Shown: one piece after another, positions 53,376 to 62,587 of the stretch
Layout of the letters: the number at the start of each line of letters is the position of its first letter
How positions within the stretch are numbered: position 1 is the stretch's first letter
Assembly (NCBI RefSeq): GCF_002115745.1
Contig: NZ_JFKB01000008.1
Location: 186,001-250,000, forward strand
Source of the DNA: Thalassospira alkalitolerans
Lineage (GTDB): Bacteria > Pseudomonadota > Alphaproteobacteria > Rhodospirillales > Thalassospiraceae
Reading direction: 5' to 3'
Length of the DNA: 64,000 nucleotides
Made by a program: the position numbers and the translations under genes
The notes under the pieces: generated by a model
Seen by the model: the letters and a program-made list of their open reading frames with translations, nothing else
Database searches by the model: none
What the model was told of the DNA's origin: nothing

Positions 53376-56150
53376 TTACATCTTGCTTTTAACGCGCCGG
53401 GTCGGTGTCGCCTGTTGCGGGTCGTCGGGCCAATAATGTTTGGGATAACGGCCCTTCATCTCGGCTTTGACCTGCGCATAGGACCCGTTCCAGAACCCGA
53501 CCAGATCGGCGGTCACCTGAAGCGGCCTTTGCGCTGGGGATAACAAATGCAACGTTACCGCCACCTTGCCCCCGGCGATTTTGGGGGTTTCGGTTGCGCC
53601 AAACATTTCCTGTAACCGCACCGGCAATCCGGGGGGATCGGCACTGTAATCAATGCGGATATGTGATCCGGTTGGCACCGTCCAATGGGTCGGGGCCAAA
53701 CGATCCAGATCCTGACGTTGGTTCCAATCAATCCCCGAAACCAGCGCCTCGGCCAGATTGATCTGTTTTAACTGCGCCCGTTTGTTGATCCCGCCCAAAT
53801 ACGGCGCCAGCCAATCTTCAAGCGACGCCAACAGCGCATCATCGCTCATATCCGGCCAGTTTTGCGGATCAACCCGGTGCAAAAACGCAATCCGTTCGCG
53901 CAAACCCTCTGCCGCCTTATCCCATGGCAGACAATGCAGGCCCAGACGCCGAATGCCTTCGATCATCGCATTGGCAATCGCGTCGGGTTCAGCTTCGTCG
54001 CGGGTGGCTTTTTCATCCAAAACCAGCGCCCCGATCCGCCGTTGCCAGCGGGCCTGAACGGCACTGCTTTGCGTATCCCAGAAAACTTCCGTGCCCTCGG
54101 AAATTTGATCGTTAAAATAGGTTTCAAGCGTCACACGTGACAGGGGAGCGGCAAGGTAAATCCGCGCTTCACGTGCCTGCCCGTCAAGCTCGGCCACCGC
54201 GATATAAGGCTCGTTCGCCATGCCATCATCATTGGCCAACACCCCGCCACGCCCGCCCGACAAGCGATAGCGCGCATCCGCCCCCTTGCGCCGCTCGCCA
54301 ATCCGGTCGGGATAAGCGAATGCCAGCAACAACCCGACCTGATCGGCATGATCAACCGCATTGCTTCCGGCGTCGGCACTTCTGCCGCTCCTGTCGGGGT
54401 CAGCGGTCAGACCATGGGCACGACGACCGCCGCTGTCATCATCAATTACGCCGTTACCGTTACCCTTGCCACCTGCCACAAGACCACGGCCAATGCTGCC
54501 GCCGCCCTCGCCATTTTGGCCGTTGCTGGTGGCGTTGCCGTTACGACCAGCCCCGACACCAAGACTGCCGCTGCTTTCGACGCTGCCGCCACCACCGGCG
54601 CCAGCGCCAGCACCAGCACCAGACCCAACTCCAGCCCCCGTCTTGCCCGCATTTGCCATGGCATCTTTCTGTGCTGCCTCACGCAGGCGGCGCGCCAGCT
54701 GCTTTGCCGCTTCGCCAATCATTTTCGGTGCTTTGCGGGCCAAAATCGCCTCGACCCGAAGGCGCAAATCCGCCCCGCGTCCGCGCATGAAATCCCGGTC
54801 TGATAACAATGCCGCCAGCGCACAGGCAATTTCACCCAAGCCAAGCCGCGCCCCGCGCAACATCATATGTGCCAACCGCGGATGCACCGGCAATCCGGCC
54901 ATGGCGGTGCCCATCGGGGTGATGCGATTGGCATCATCGATGGCTTCCAACCGCCGAAGCACATCACGCGCCTGATCGACCTTGGCCCCGTCGGGCTGAT
55001 CAAGCCAAGGCAGGCTGGCGGGATCAGTGACACCCCAGCGCGCAAGTTCAAGGGTTAGCGGCGCCAGATCGGCCTCGCTTATTTCTGCTGCGGTAAAGGC
55101 CGGGCGGGCGCGGTGTTCGGCCTCGGCCCACAGGCGATAACACACCCCCGGCTCCAACCGTCCGGCACGGCCCCGGCGCTGTTCGGCACTGGCCTGCGAT
55201 GATTTCACCGTCACCAGCCGCGACATCCCTGATGCCGGATCAAACCTTGGCAATCGTTGCAGCCCGCAATCCACCACCACCCGAATCCCATCAATGGTGA
55301 GTGACGTTTCGGCAATCGCGGTTGCCAGCACCACCTTGCGTTTGCCCTCCGGGGCGGGCTGGATCGCCAAATCCTGTGCGCGGGCTTCCATCGCGCCATA
55401 CAGCGGGGCAATCATCACCGATGGATCAAGCCCGTCTTTCAATGCCGCCTCAACCCGGGTGATTTCGCCCTGTCCGGGCAAAAACGCCAAGATAGACCCG
55501 CTTTCCTCGCGCAGGGCCATGCGGATGGCCGCCGTCATTTCACGATCAACCCATGCATTGGGTCGCATCGGGATATATTTCGTCTCAACCGGATAAGCCC
55601 GACCTTCGCTGCTGATCAGCGGGCAGTTGCCCATAAGGGCGGCGATGGGATCGCCATCAAGGGTTGCTGACATCACCACAATGCGCAACTCATCGCGAAG
55701 GGCGCCTTGCGTTTCCAGTGCCAGCGCCAACCCCAAATCGGCATCAAGCGACCGTTCATGAAATTCATCAAAAATCACACAGGCAATGCCCGATAATTCC
55801 GGATCATCCTGGATCATCCGGACCAGAATGCCTTCGGTCACGACCTCGATTTTGGTTTTGGCGGAAACCTTGCTATCGAACCGCACGCGATACCCGACCG
55901 TCTCGCCAACGCCTTCGCCCAGCAATTGCGCCATCCGCCGTGCGGCCGCCCGTGCCGCCAGCCGCCGGGGCTCCAACATCACAATCTTCTGCCCGCCCCG
56001 CCACACAGCATCTAACAACGCCAACGGCACCTTCGTCGTCTTGCCCGCCCCCGGCGGGGCCTGCAACACGGCATGGGTCCCGCTTTCCAGCACGGCACAA
56101 AGCTCGGGCAGAACGGCATCAATCGGCAGGGCGGGAAAGGCTTGGGGCAT
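53376..56150 (-). CDS. hrpB: ATP-dependent helicase HrpB with Gly/Ser/Asn-rich insert
   Basis: A 924-residue DExH helicase. Walker A QAPPGAGKTTKVPLALL, DEFH box CVIFDEFHERSLDADLG, motif III VMSATLDG, motif VI QRRGRAGRLEPGVCYRLW, followed by the HA2/ratchet part and the HrpB C-terminal domain (ending RYPKHYWPDDPQQATPTRRV). In the HA2 to C-domain region the chain is broken by about 100 low-complexity residues (MANAGKTGAGVGSGAGAGAG and on, ending near DHADQVGLLL); DNA 54347-54665. A longer frame starts at 56225 but ATG 56150 (MPQAFPALPID) is the family start. Function of HrpB is not settled. Confidence 0.92.
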   Translation of the reverse strand: MPQAFPALPIDAVLPELCAVLESGTHAVLQAPPGAGKTTKVPLALLDAVWRGGQKIVMLEPRRLAARAAARRMAQLLGEGVGETVGYRVRFDSKVSAKTKIEVVTEGILVRMIQDDPELSGIACVIFDEFHERSLDADLGLALALETQGALRDELRIVVMSATLDGDPIAALMGNCPLISSEGRAYPVETKYIPMRPNAWVDREMTAAIRMALREESGSILAFLPGQGEITRVEAALKDGLDPSVMIAPLYGAMEARAQDLAIQPAPEGKRKVVLATAIAETSLTIDGIRVVVDCGLQRLPRFDPASGMSRLVTVKSSQASAEQRRGRAGRLEPGVCYRLWAEAEHRARPAFTAAEISEADLAPLTLELARWGVTDPASLPWLDQPDGAKVDQARDVLRRLEAIDDANRITPMGTAMAGLPVHPRLAHMMLRGARLGLGEIACALAALLSDRDFMRGRGADLRLRVEAILARKAPKMIGEAAKQLARRLREAAQKDAMANAGKTGAGVGSGAGAGAGAGGGGSVESSGSLGVGAGRNGNATSNGQNGEGGGSIGRGLVAGGKGNGNGVIDDDSGGRRAHGLTADPDRSGRSADAGSNAVDHADQVGLLLAFAYPDRIGERRKGADARYRLSGGRGGVLANDDGMANEPYIAVAELDGQAREARIYLAAPLSRVTLETYFNDQISEGTEVFWDTQSSAVQARWQRRIGALVLDEKATRDEAEPDAIANAMIEGIRRLGLHCLPWDKAAEGLRERIAFLHRVDPQNWPDMSDDALLASLEDWLAPYLGGINKRAQLKQINLAEALVSGIDWNQRQDLDRLAPTHWTVPTGSHIRIDYSADPPGLPVRLQEMFGATETPKIAGGKVAVTLHLLSPAQRPLQVTADLVGFWNGSYAQVKAEMKGRYPKHYWPDDPQQATPTRRVKSKM

Positions 56151-56227
56151 AAACGGCTTTCTGATGTGTAGCTTTGCGGATTGGTATTCTGACCCGGTTA
56201 TTTCGCATAATGCGTAAATCGGCAAGA

Positions 56228-57580
56228 TTACTTGGCGCTCGCCCCTATTTCCACCCGTCGGGCGTTGAGGATTATCCCCCGATCCCCGCCAATCCGTTGC
56301 AGCGTTTTCAAGCCCCGCGTCAGGCCATAAAGCGCTTCCATATCACCACTGGCGCGCATCTTTTGCGCTTCGATCCGGGTCACATGAAACAATTCGCGAA
56401 ACGCGCCTTCGGAAAGGACGCGCAAGGCATCCTCCTTTGCCGGGCGCGCCGGATCGGGATGGGCAAAAACAAGCGGCGCGGTCGGGTCAAAGACATCTGT
56501 GGCATCTATCATCGCAGTCTTTTCTATCACAATCGACAGCGCCCAGACCATCCACGCCTGCGTCCAGCGCATATAAACCCGCCGATCCGGGCCAAAACGC
56601 CCTAACCCGGCATAAAAAACACCGCGGTTCGCATCAAAAAGCGTTTCGATGGCCCAATCGGCAATCCGGTTGGCCTCTGCCGCCTCGCCAAACCGGCACA
56701 GGCTGGCGATGGATTGCGCCACCGCATGACAATCGACAAAACCATCGCGCCCGGCGAAACTGCGCGGATTGCCATCACCGTCAAAACATTTTGCGCGATA
56801 AAATCCGTATCCCCGGCCAATCGCCTTCTCCAACCCCGCCATCCCGCCATCCCCGGCCCGGCGAAACCGATCCAAAAGGTCAAGGACATACCCGGTGTGA
56901 AATCCGTCGATAAACCGATGATGCGACCGCGTCCCATAGGCCCATGACCCATCCGGGTTTTGCGCGGCCAACACCCGGTTCACCGCCGACCCGATCATCG
57001 GGTTCGCCGGATCAATCCGATGTAACGCCCATGCGGCCCACAAACTAACATTATGAACCTCCGCATCACTGTGATCGAGATAGGCAAAAAAGCCGTCCCG
57101 CCACAGCCTGCTTAAAAACACCGCCGCCCGCCCCATCACCGGGTCATCGTCGGCCATGCCCGCCGCCATCAGGGCATCGACGACAAAGCTTGTAACAATC
57201 GCGTTGCTTTGGCCGCGTGTGGCGTAAAAGGCCCGTGCTTGCCAGGCAAACGGATATCCCCAACCGCCATCATCGTTTTGCAGGGCAACCAGCTCGGCCC
57301 GAAAATCACAAAGCCCAACGCCCCCTGCCGCCCCCTGCAACAACGCCAATGTTTTGCCATTGCGCAAAGGCGGGATCATTGCCAAAGAACGAAGCCAACC
57401 CGGCCCGCGTTTGATCGCTTGCAACCACGCCAACCGCGCCGTGCGAAACCCCATCAGGCCGCTTTTGCGAAAAAGCCTGCTTTCCAGCCCGTCAAACGGA
57501 TCGGCCCCGGCGAAATCAGCCTTGGCCATTTCGGCCAAAACCCGGTCGCGCACTGCCATCAAATGCGCGTTATTCGCCAT
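56228..57580 (-). CDS. VpsJ-like alpha/alpha-toroid protein of the EPS locus
   Basis: A 450-residue protein. QNDDGGWGYPFAWQARAFYA, VFLSRLWRDGFFAYLDHSDA, QNPDGSWAYGTRSHHRFIDG and YGFYRAKCFDGDGNPRSFAG are repeats of the Q-x-x-D-G-G/S-W type found in prenyltransferase/terpene-cyclase toroids; the arrangement matches VpsJ-type polysaccharide biosynthesis proteins. There is no signal peptide. It overlaps the O-antigen-ligase-type gene by 11 bases, so it is in the same operon; a hydrolase, lyase or epimerase role in EPS synthesis is possible but unproven. Confidence 0.78.
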   Translation of the reverse strand: MANNAHLMAVRDRVLAEMAKADFAGADPFDGLESRLFRKSGLMGFRTARLAWLQAIKRGPGWLRSLAMIPPLRNGKTLALLQGAAGGVGLCDFRAELVALQNDDGGWGYPFAWQARAFYATRGQSNAIVTSFVVDALMAAGMADDDPVMGRAAVFLSRLWRDGFFAYLDHSDAEVHNVSLWAAWALHRIDPANPMIGSAVNRVLAAQNPDGSWAYGTRSHHRFIDGFHTGYVLDLLDRFRRAGDGGMAGLEKAIGRGYGFYRAKCFDGDGNPRSFAGRDGFVDCHAVAQSIASLCRFGEAAEANRIADWAIETLFDANRGVFYAGLGRFGPDRRVYMRWTQAWMVWALSIVIEKTAMIDATDVFDPTAPLVFAHPDPARPAKEDALRVLSEGAFRELFHVTRIEAQKMRASGDMEALYGLTRGLKTLQRIGGDRGIILNARRVEIGASAK

Positions 57581-58655
57581 GCGTCACCTCGTGCATCGCA
57601 ATCCCGGCGGCCATACCGCAACACAACAAATAATGCCCATAGGAAAGCGTATTATCGGTCACCATCGTCACCGCGACCGACCCCAGAATACAAACCGCCA
57701 ACCGTGCCTGCCGCAACCGCCAGATCAGCATCCCCCATGCCAAAACCCACAACACCGCCCCGATCAATCCGGTTTCAAACAAAATGCGAAAATGGTCGTT
57801 ATGCAATGCGCCAAATGCCGCCGCCGACGGAAGGTTTTGCAAAACCGTCTCGACACTGCCCGCCCCAAATCCCAGCCATTTCTGGCTGTCCGATCCCGCC
57901 TGCCAATCGGCCCAGAACATCTGCCAAAATGCCAATCGCCCGCTGCCATGGGTCATCAAAATCCGCGGCAACCAGTTCACCACGAAAAAACCCGCCACAA
58001 TGATAATTGGCAGCCCCAGCAACCATGTCCATGCCCGCGATAAATTGATCCGTCCAACCACCACCATCAAAAGGGCGAACACGGCAATCCGTGTCTGACT
58101 AAGCATCACCGCAACCGCACTGATCAAGCCAATCACACCAAAAACACGGCCCGCCAAACCCGCCACACAGCACAACCCAAAAAGCCCGAGAAACAAAAAT
58201 GGATGATTAAGCCGCCATCCGTCATGGGTCAGTTGAAACACACTGGCCAGCGGCAAATAAATCACCAATGCCGGTATCATCACCCGCAAGCAATCGCGCC
58301 CGATCAACGCCCCGCAGATCAGGCCAAGCGGCAAGATCAGCAAATTGCCAATCAGCCGCAGTTTTGCATCCAGCCCGCCCGCCCCGATTGCCACAACACC
58401 GATTAACCCGCACAGAATGAAAAGTGCCGCCCAATCCCCACCGTTTAATCGGGCCTGCATCAGATGCGGCACAATCATCAGCCCCCAAAACCCAAGCAAC
58501 ACCAGCTTCGCCGCCATCCCGCCAAGCCCGATCAGCCAAAGCGAGGCCAGCATGACAAAAACCCCCAACACCATGAACAGCATGGAAATTCCCCCCGGCA
58601 CAGATACCGGGCGTTTCATGTTCTGATAGGCAGGTTTGAGGTCCAATTCACGCAT
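57570..58655 (-). CDS. O-antigen ligase/polymerase-like membrane protein (Wzy family)
   Basis: A 361-residue protein with about ten hydrophobic helices and the Wzy_C region: LSQTRIAVFALLMVVVGR (helix-edge Arg), and WLGFGAGSVETVLQNLP followed by HNDHFRILFETGLIGAVLW, the conserved G-x-G-x-x and H-N/H-x-x-x-x-x-x-E-x-G motif of polymerase/ligase proteins. It would polymerise or ligate polysaccharide repeat units in the periplasm. Start 24 bases from the divergent second Wzy-type gene at 58679. Confidence 0.85.
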   Translation of the reverse strand: MRELDLKPAYQNMKRPVSVPGGISMLFMVLGVFVMLASLWLIGLGGMAAKLVLLGFWGLMIVPHLMQARLNGGDWAALFILCGLIGVVAIGAGGLDAKLRLIGNLLILPLGLICGALIGRDCLRVMIPALVIYLPLASVFQLTHDGWRLNHPFLFLGLFGLCCVAGLAGRVFGVIGLISAVAVMLSQTRIAVFALLMVVVGRINLSRAWTWLLGLPIIIVAGFFVVNWLPRILMTHGSGRLAFWQMFWADWQAGSDSQKWLGFGAGSVETVLQNLPSAAAFGALHNDHFRILFETGLIGAVLWVLAWGMLIWRLRQARLAVCILGSVAVTMVTDNTLSYGHYLLCCGMAAGIAMHEVTHGE

Positions 58656-58678
58656 CGGTAATCTTATCCGAATTCACA

Positions 58679-60112
58679 ATGGTCATGCTGATCACGCCAC
58701 GCGACAGCGTCATAAAACTCCGCTATCGTGATGGCATTGGAATCACAGCTTTTTTCGGGATGGCAATGCTTGGGTTGGCGCAATTTTGCCTGACATCCCA
58801 GATCGTTCTGGCGCCGCTTTTGTTGGGCGGGGCCCGGCCATGGGCAATGGCAATTTTGACACTCCTGACCGGGGTCGGATTGGTTGCCATAACGGTAAAA
58901 ATCCGCACCAACGGCACCATCAAACTGCCCCCCGCAATCAAACAAATTGCCCTTGCCGGATTTCTGATATCGATCTGGCTGGCCCTGCAAGCCGCCCCGA
59001 TCTGGCCGATCCAGCCCGCCCCGTTTGAAGCCCGGCAAATTGCGCTTTATCCAACGGCCTTTTGCGGCGTGATTGGCGATCTTATCTGGCTGATCGGCAC
59101 CTATATTCTTGCCGCCCTGATTGCGCAAAATCGCGGCCCGGCATTTCCCCGGCTGATTATCGTGGCGGTGATCATCTCGGGATGCTTTCAAATTCTTCTG
59201 GCTGGCACTGCCGATATCCTTGCGCTTGAAACCACCTTTTGGTTTGCCAAGCAAAGCCATCTCGGCGATTGGACCGGAAGCTTTGCCAATCGCAATGCCT
59301 TTGGCGGCTTGATGGGCGTCTCGGTGTTGGGCTGTCTGTATGTGTTTTGTGCCAAACCGGCCGCATCGCCCGGACAACGGATCGATACCAGCGGTGGCTG
59401 GCTGGCCTTGGCCCTGATCTTTACCGCCGCCCTGACGCAAAGCCATTCCCGAAGTGCGCTTTTTGCACTGGCCATTACGGTTCCCGGATTTGCCATGCTG
59501 TATCGGCCAGACCGCCTGCGCATCGGTCATTGGCGATGGGGTTATCCGGTAATCCTTATCCTTGCCGCACTGATCACCTTGATCACCATTACGATGGCCA
59601 ACCCCGAAATTGCCCGTCGCTTTGCCCAATTGACCCGCCCGGATTTGATCCAGCGTGATGATGCATGGGCAACCGCGATTATCGCCATTTCCCATCGGCC
59701 TTTTGCCGGTTTTGGACCGGGCAGCATTGCCGTGGTGCTTGATCATTTTGCCACCAATAACCTCAACCGAAATGCGCAATGGTTCAGCAGCCATAATCTG
59801 TGGCTCGACATCGCCATCACACTGGGCATTCCGGCCACATTGTCTTTGATCGGATTTGGTTTATATCGATGGGTTAAGGCGCTTCGTGCCTCGCAAAACG
59901 GGCTTGATCGCGCCTTGCTTGTCACCCTTGCCGTGCAATTTGCCATCATGGCAACATTTGGCTGGGTTGCGGGACTTCCGGCGCTGGTTTTACCGCTTTT
60001 GTGTCTGTTGGCCGGTCTTGAAGCAGCACCGCCATTACAACCTGACGCAGGGCATCAATATCGGGCCGCCCCGCGCCAATCCGGGCCGCAAGATCAAGAT
60101 CACGCGATATAA
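58679..60112 (+). CDS. Second O-antigen ligase-like membrane protein
   Basis: A 477-residue polytopic protein with the same family features: TGSFANRNAFGGLMGVSVLG, TQSHSRSALFALAITVPG, ISHRPFAGFGPGSIAVV and SSHNLWLDIAITLGIPATLS. It is the only gene of the EPS block on the plus strand and diverges from the other Wzy-type gene by 23 bases. The last 20-25 residues (PPLQPDAGHQYRAAPRQSGP) are hydrophilic and lie over the 3' end of a minus-strand gene. Confidence 0.85.
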   Translation: MVMLITPRDSVIKLRYRDGIGITAFFGMAMLGLAQFCLTSQIVLAPLLLGGARPWAMAILTLLTGVGLVAITVKIRTNGTIKLPPAIKQIALAGFLISIWLALQAAPIWPIQPAPFEARQIALYPTAFCGVIGDLIWLIGTYILAALIAQNRGPAFPRLIIVAVIISGCFQILLAGTADILALETTFWFAKQSHLGDWTGSFANRNAFGGLMGVSVLGCLYVFCAKPAASPGQRIDTSGGWLALALIFTAALTQSHSRSALFALAITVPGFAMLYRPDRLRIGHWRWGYPVILILAALITLITITMANPEIARRFAQLTRPDLIQRDDAWATAIIAISHRPFAGFGPGSIAVVLDHFATNNLNRNAQWFSSHNLWLDIAITLGIPATLSLIGFGLYRWVKALRASQNGLDRALLVTLAVQFAIMATFGWVAGLPALVLPLLCLLAGLEAAPPLQPDAGHQYRAAPRQSGPQDQDHAI

Positions 60113-60434
60113 CCGCCAGATCAGGTTCCCCCTCAGCCACCATTGCCATCGCCAACGCCCGAAATGACAATAAAACCGGATCAAACGGCGCGGTGGCAAG
60201 CGGATCGTCTGTGGCTTGCAACAATTTCTGCCCATCATGGTCATGATAAGCCACCATCACCCTTTGCCACTGCGCGGCATGGGAAAATCCATCCCCATCG
60301 CGCAAGGCCGCATGCAGGTCATCAATCCTGCCAAGGGCAAAAACCTCGCCACCCAACCGGAAAAACCCCACCAACAGCACGGCCAATCCAAAAGCCAAAA
60401 CCGTCAAATACCCAAACTTAAAATGCCCGATCAT
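59946..60434 (-). CDS. Small membrane-anchored protein in the EPS operon
   Basis: A 162-residue protein with one N-terminal membrane helix (residues about 6-25, FGYLTVLAFGLAVLLVGFFRL) and a soluble helical rest (LLSFRALAMAMVAEGEPDLA, DLAARIGAGRPDIDALRQVV) that looks like a short TPR-type arrangement. ATG 60434 overlaps the BY-kinase stop. Its last 167 bases are antisense to the end of the plus-strand polymerase gene. No family recognised; placement suggests a role in EPS chain handling or export. Confidence 0.68.
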   Translation of the reverse strand: MIGHFKFGYLTVLAFGLAVLLVGFFRLGGEVFALGRIDDLHAALRDGDGFSHAAQWQRVMVAYHDHDGQKLLQATDDPLATAPFDPVLLSFRALAMAMVAEGEPDLAVISRDLDLAARIGAGRPDIDALRQVVMAVLLQDRPTDTKAVKPAPEVPQPSQMLP

Positions 60435-62587
60435 CAAACAGCCCCCATCACGGGTGCATCGGCATGCCCATAGGCCGGTTTAAGTTTTGCCGCCGTCAGG
60501 ACAACCCCGTCGGCATGTAATCGCGCCGATTGCAAATGACCAATCGCATCATTCACATCCCGGTTTTTGCTATAACCGCGCCGGACCAGCATCAATCTTG
60601 TATCGGCCATTCCCATCAACAGCACCGCATCCGCAACCGACAGGATCGGCGGACTATCAACCACGATCCGGTCATATTCCGCCCGCAACCCTGTCAAAAC
60701 ATCGGCCAAACCGGTTTCAATCAACCCGGTCGCCATATGGCCCGGCACCGATGCCCGCGCACCAAGATAATCAAACCCCATGCCATCAACATTTTGGCGA
60801 ACAGCACTTTTCGCACTGCTATCCCCGGCCAAAAGTGCCGTAAAATCCCCGTTCACATCAAATTTCCCCATCCGTGTGGGATGGCGCAAATCACCATCAA
60901 GCAACAAGGTGCGAAACCCGGATGCGGCAAAACTGATCGCAAGATCACGGGCCAGTCTGCTTTTGCCCTCGCCGGTCACAGCGGACCCGATGCAGGTCAC
61001 ATGTGCCTTGCCCGGAAAAGCCCCGGTTTTGGCCAGAATATTGATCAAAACGCCAAGATGACCAACCGCTTCTTCCATCGCCACCGGGGCCTTTTCACTG
61101 CCTGAAACCTGCGGGGTCCGGGCAAAAACCGGCAGGCCAAAACGATGTTCGATATCGTCATCATCACCAATCGCCTGATCAAAATGATGGCGTAAAAATC
61201 CAGCCAGAACCGCCGCAAACAGTGCCATCAACAAGGCCGCCATCCAGAAATCACGCCGGGTTGGAAACTCGGCCATTTCCGGAAGATTTGCCGATTGCAT
61301 CACCATTGTATCGCTTTGAAAGGCGGCCAGACTGGCGCGAAATTCCTGTTCCTGACGGCCGAGCATATCGGCCTCGTTTCGGGCGACATCAACCGCCCGC
61401 ACCAAAACCGCCTGCCCCAAGGCCCGGTCATGACGATCCGACAATCTTGCCTGCCAAGCGTCACGCTGGGCGGTAATCACATCATGTTGTTTTTGGGCCT
61501 GTCGCAAATCCAGATCAATCTGACGCGCGGCAAGCGCCACGGCCTCGGCCAGATGGGTTTTAACTGTTGCAAGTTCGCCGGTCTTGGCAATCATCGCCGG
61601 GTGTTTTGGCCCGTAACGCTGATCCATCGCAACGTAACTGCGCCGCACATCATCATATTGCGCGGCAAGTTTGCGGACCATTTCGTGATTGGCGACTGGC
61701 GGCAAAGCCAAAAGTTCCTCGACCGATCTTGCCTGTGCCCGTCCTTCGGCCAGCAATTTTGCCCGTTCAAGATCACGCCGCGCAGTTTCAAGTTCCGCGT
61801 TCAAGGCGTAAATCCGATCCAGCATCAAACGGTTTTCATCGGCCTCGACAAATCCCGCCTTCTGTTGCCAATCGGCAAGGGCGGTTTCCGCCGTTTCAAG
61901 CCGCGCATTCGCCGCAATCAGTTGATCACGGGTTTCAAATAACTGGGCGCGAAGTCCCTGTTTACGGTCGGTTTCGCGTTGCCACAAATAACTGTCAATC
62001 ACCGCATTGACGATCTGCTGACTGCGAAAAGGATCGCGATCAACCGCACTGATTTCAATAACCGATGCATTGCCAATCCGCGCAACGTCAAGTCGGGATC
62101 GCAAAATGCCAAGTTCGCGTTGTTCGGTTTCGCTGGTTTGCGGCCAGTCCTGATACCCCAAAGCACTGGCATTGGCCGCCAATAACGATATCCAGCTTGT
62201 TTGACGTTCCGGACCGGGTAAAAACGCCACCCCTTCGCCGCGCAACACCGCCAAGGCCGCGGTTAAAACATCGCTGCCGCGAATGGCCGCCATCCGGGTT
62301 TCAAGCCGCTCGGCCGCCCCCTGCCCATCGCTTGCCGTGATCGGCACCTCACTAACAAAACCAATCCGTGCCAATGCGCGATAAGACTGCCCCCAACGTG
62401 GAATAATCGCCGCGGCCAGCATCATCACCGACACAAATACCAACATCACAACCCCGCGCCGCTGCCAAAGCAACGGCACCAGATCAAGCAATGTCAAATC
62501 GCCCATACTTTGGGACCGGCCTTGCCGCCGATCATGATATCGGCGGCGGTGCTGATGTTGCGCACGATGTTCGTATTGATCCATCAT
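60434..62587 (-). CDS. Polysaccharide co-polymerase/BY-kinase (Wzc/GumC/ExoP type)
   Basis: A 717-residue inner-membrane protein. The N-terminal Wzz domain (LTLLDLVPLLWQRRGVVMLV) and a second membrane helix near residue 430 (FWMAALLMALFAAVLAGF) flank a long periplasmic coiled coil. The cytoplasmic ATPase has Walker A SAVTGEGKSRLARDLA, Walker A' LLLDGDLRHP and Walker B IVVDSPPILSVADAVL. The C-terminus (ending PAYGHADAPVMGAV) has almost no tyrosines, unlike Wzc with its Tyr cluster, so autophosphorylation may be limited. It controls EPS chain length and export. Overlaps the upstream glycosyltransferase gene by 4 bases. Confidence 0.92.
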   Translation of the reverse strand: MMDQYEHRAQHQHRRRYHDRRQGRSQSMGDLTLLDLVPLLWQRRGVVMLVFVSVMMLAAAIIPRWGQSYRALARIGFVSEVPITASDGQGAAERLETRMAAIRGSDVLTAALAVLRGEGVAFLPGPERQTSWISLLAANASALGYQDWPQTSETEQRELGILRSRLDVARIGNASVIEISAVDRDPFRSQQIVNAVIDSYLWQRETDRKQGLRAQLFETRDQLIAANARLETAETALADWQQKAGFVEADENRLMLDRIYALNAELETARRDLERAKLLAEGRAQARSVEELLALPPVANHEMVRKLAAQYDDVRRSYVAMDQRYGPKHPAMIAKTGELATVKTHLAEAVALAARQIDLDLRQAQKQHDVITAQRDAWQARLSDRHDRALGQAVLVRAVDVARNEADMLGRQEQEFRASLAAFQSDTMVMQSANLPEMAEFPTRRDFWMAALLMALFAAVLAGFLRHHFDQAIGDDDDIEHRFGLPVFARTPQVSGSEKAPVAMEEAVGHLGVLINILAKTGAFPGKAHVTCIGSAVTGEGKSRLARDLAISFAASGFRTLLLDGDLRHPTRMGKFDVNGDFTALLAGDSSAKSAVRQNVDGMGFDYLGARASVPGHMATGLIETGLADVLTGLRAEYDRIVVDSPPILSVADAVLLMGMADTRLMLVRRGYSKNRDVNDAIGHLQSARLHADGVVLTAAKLKPAYGHADAPVMGAV

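Noticed and set aside
54137-54975. Long plus-strand frames opposite the HrpB insert
   Set aside because: They are shadows of the repetitive, GC-rich insert in hrpB and have Pro/Arg/His-rich low-complexity translations.
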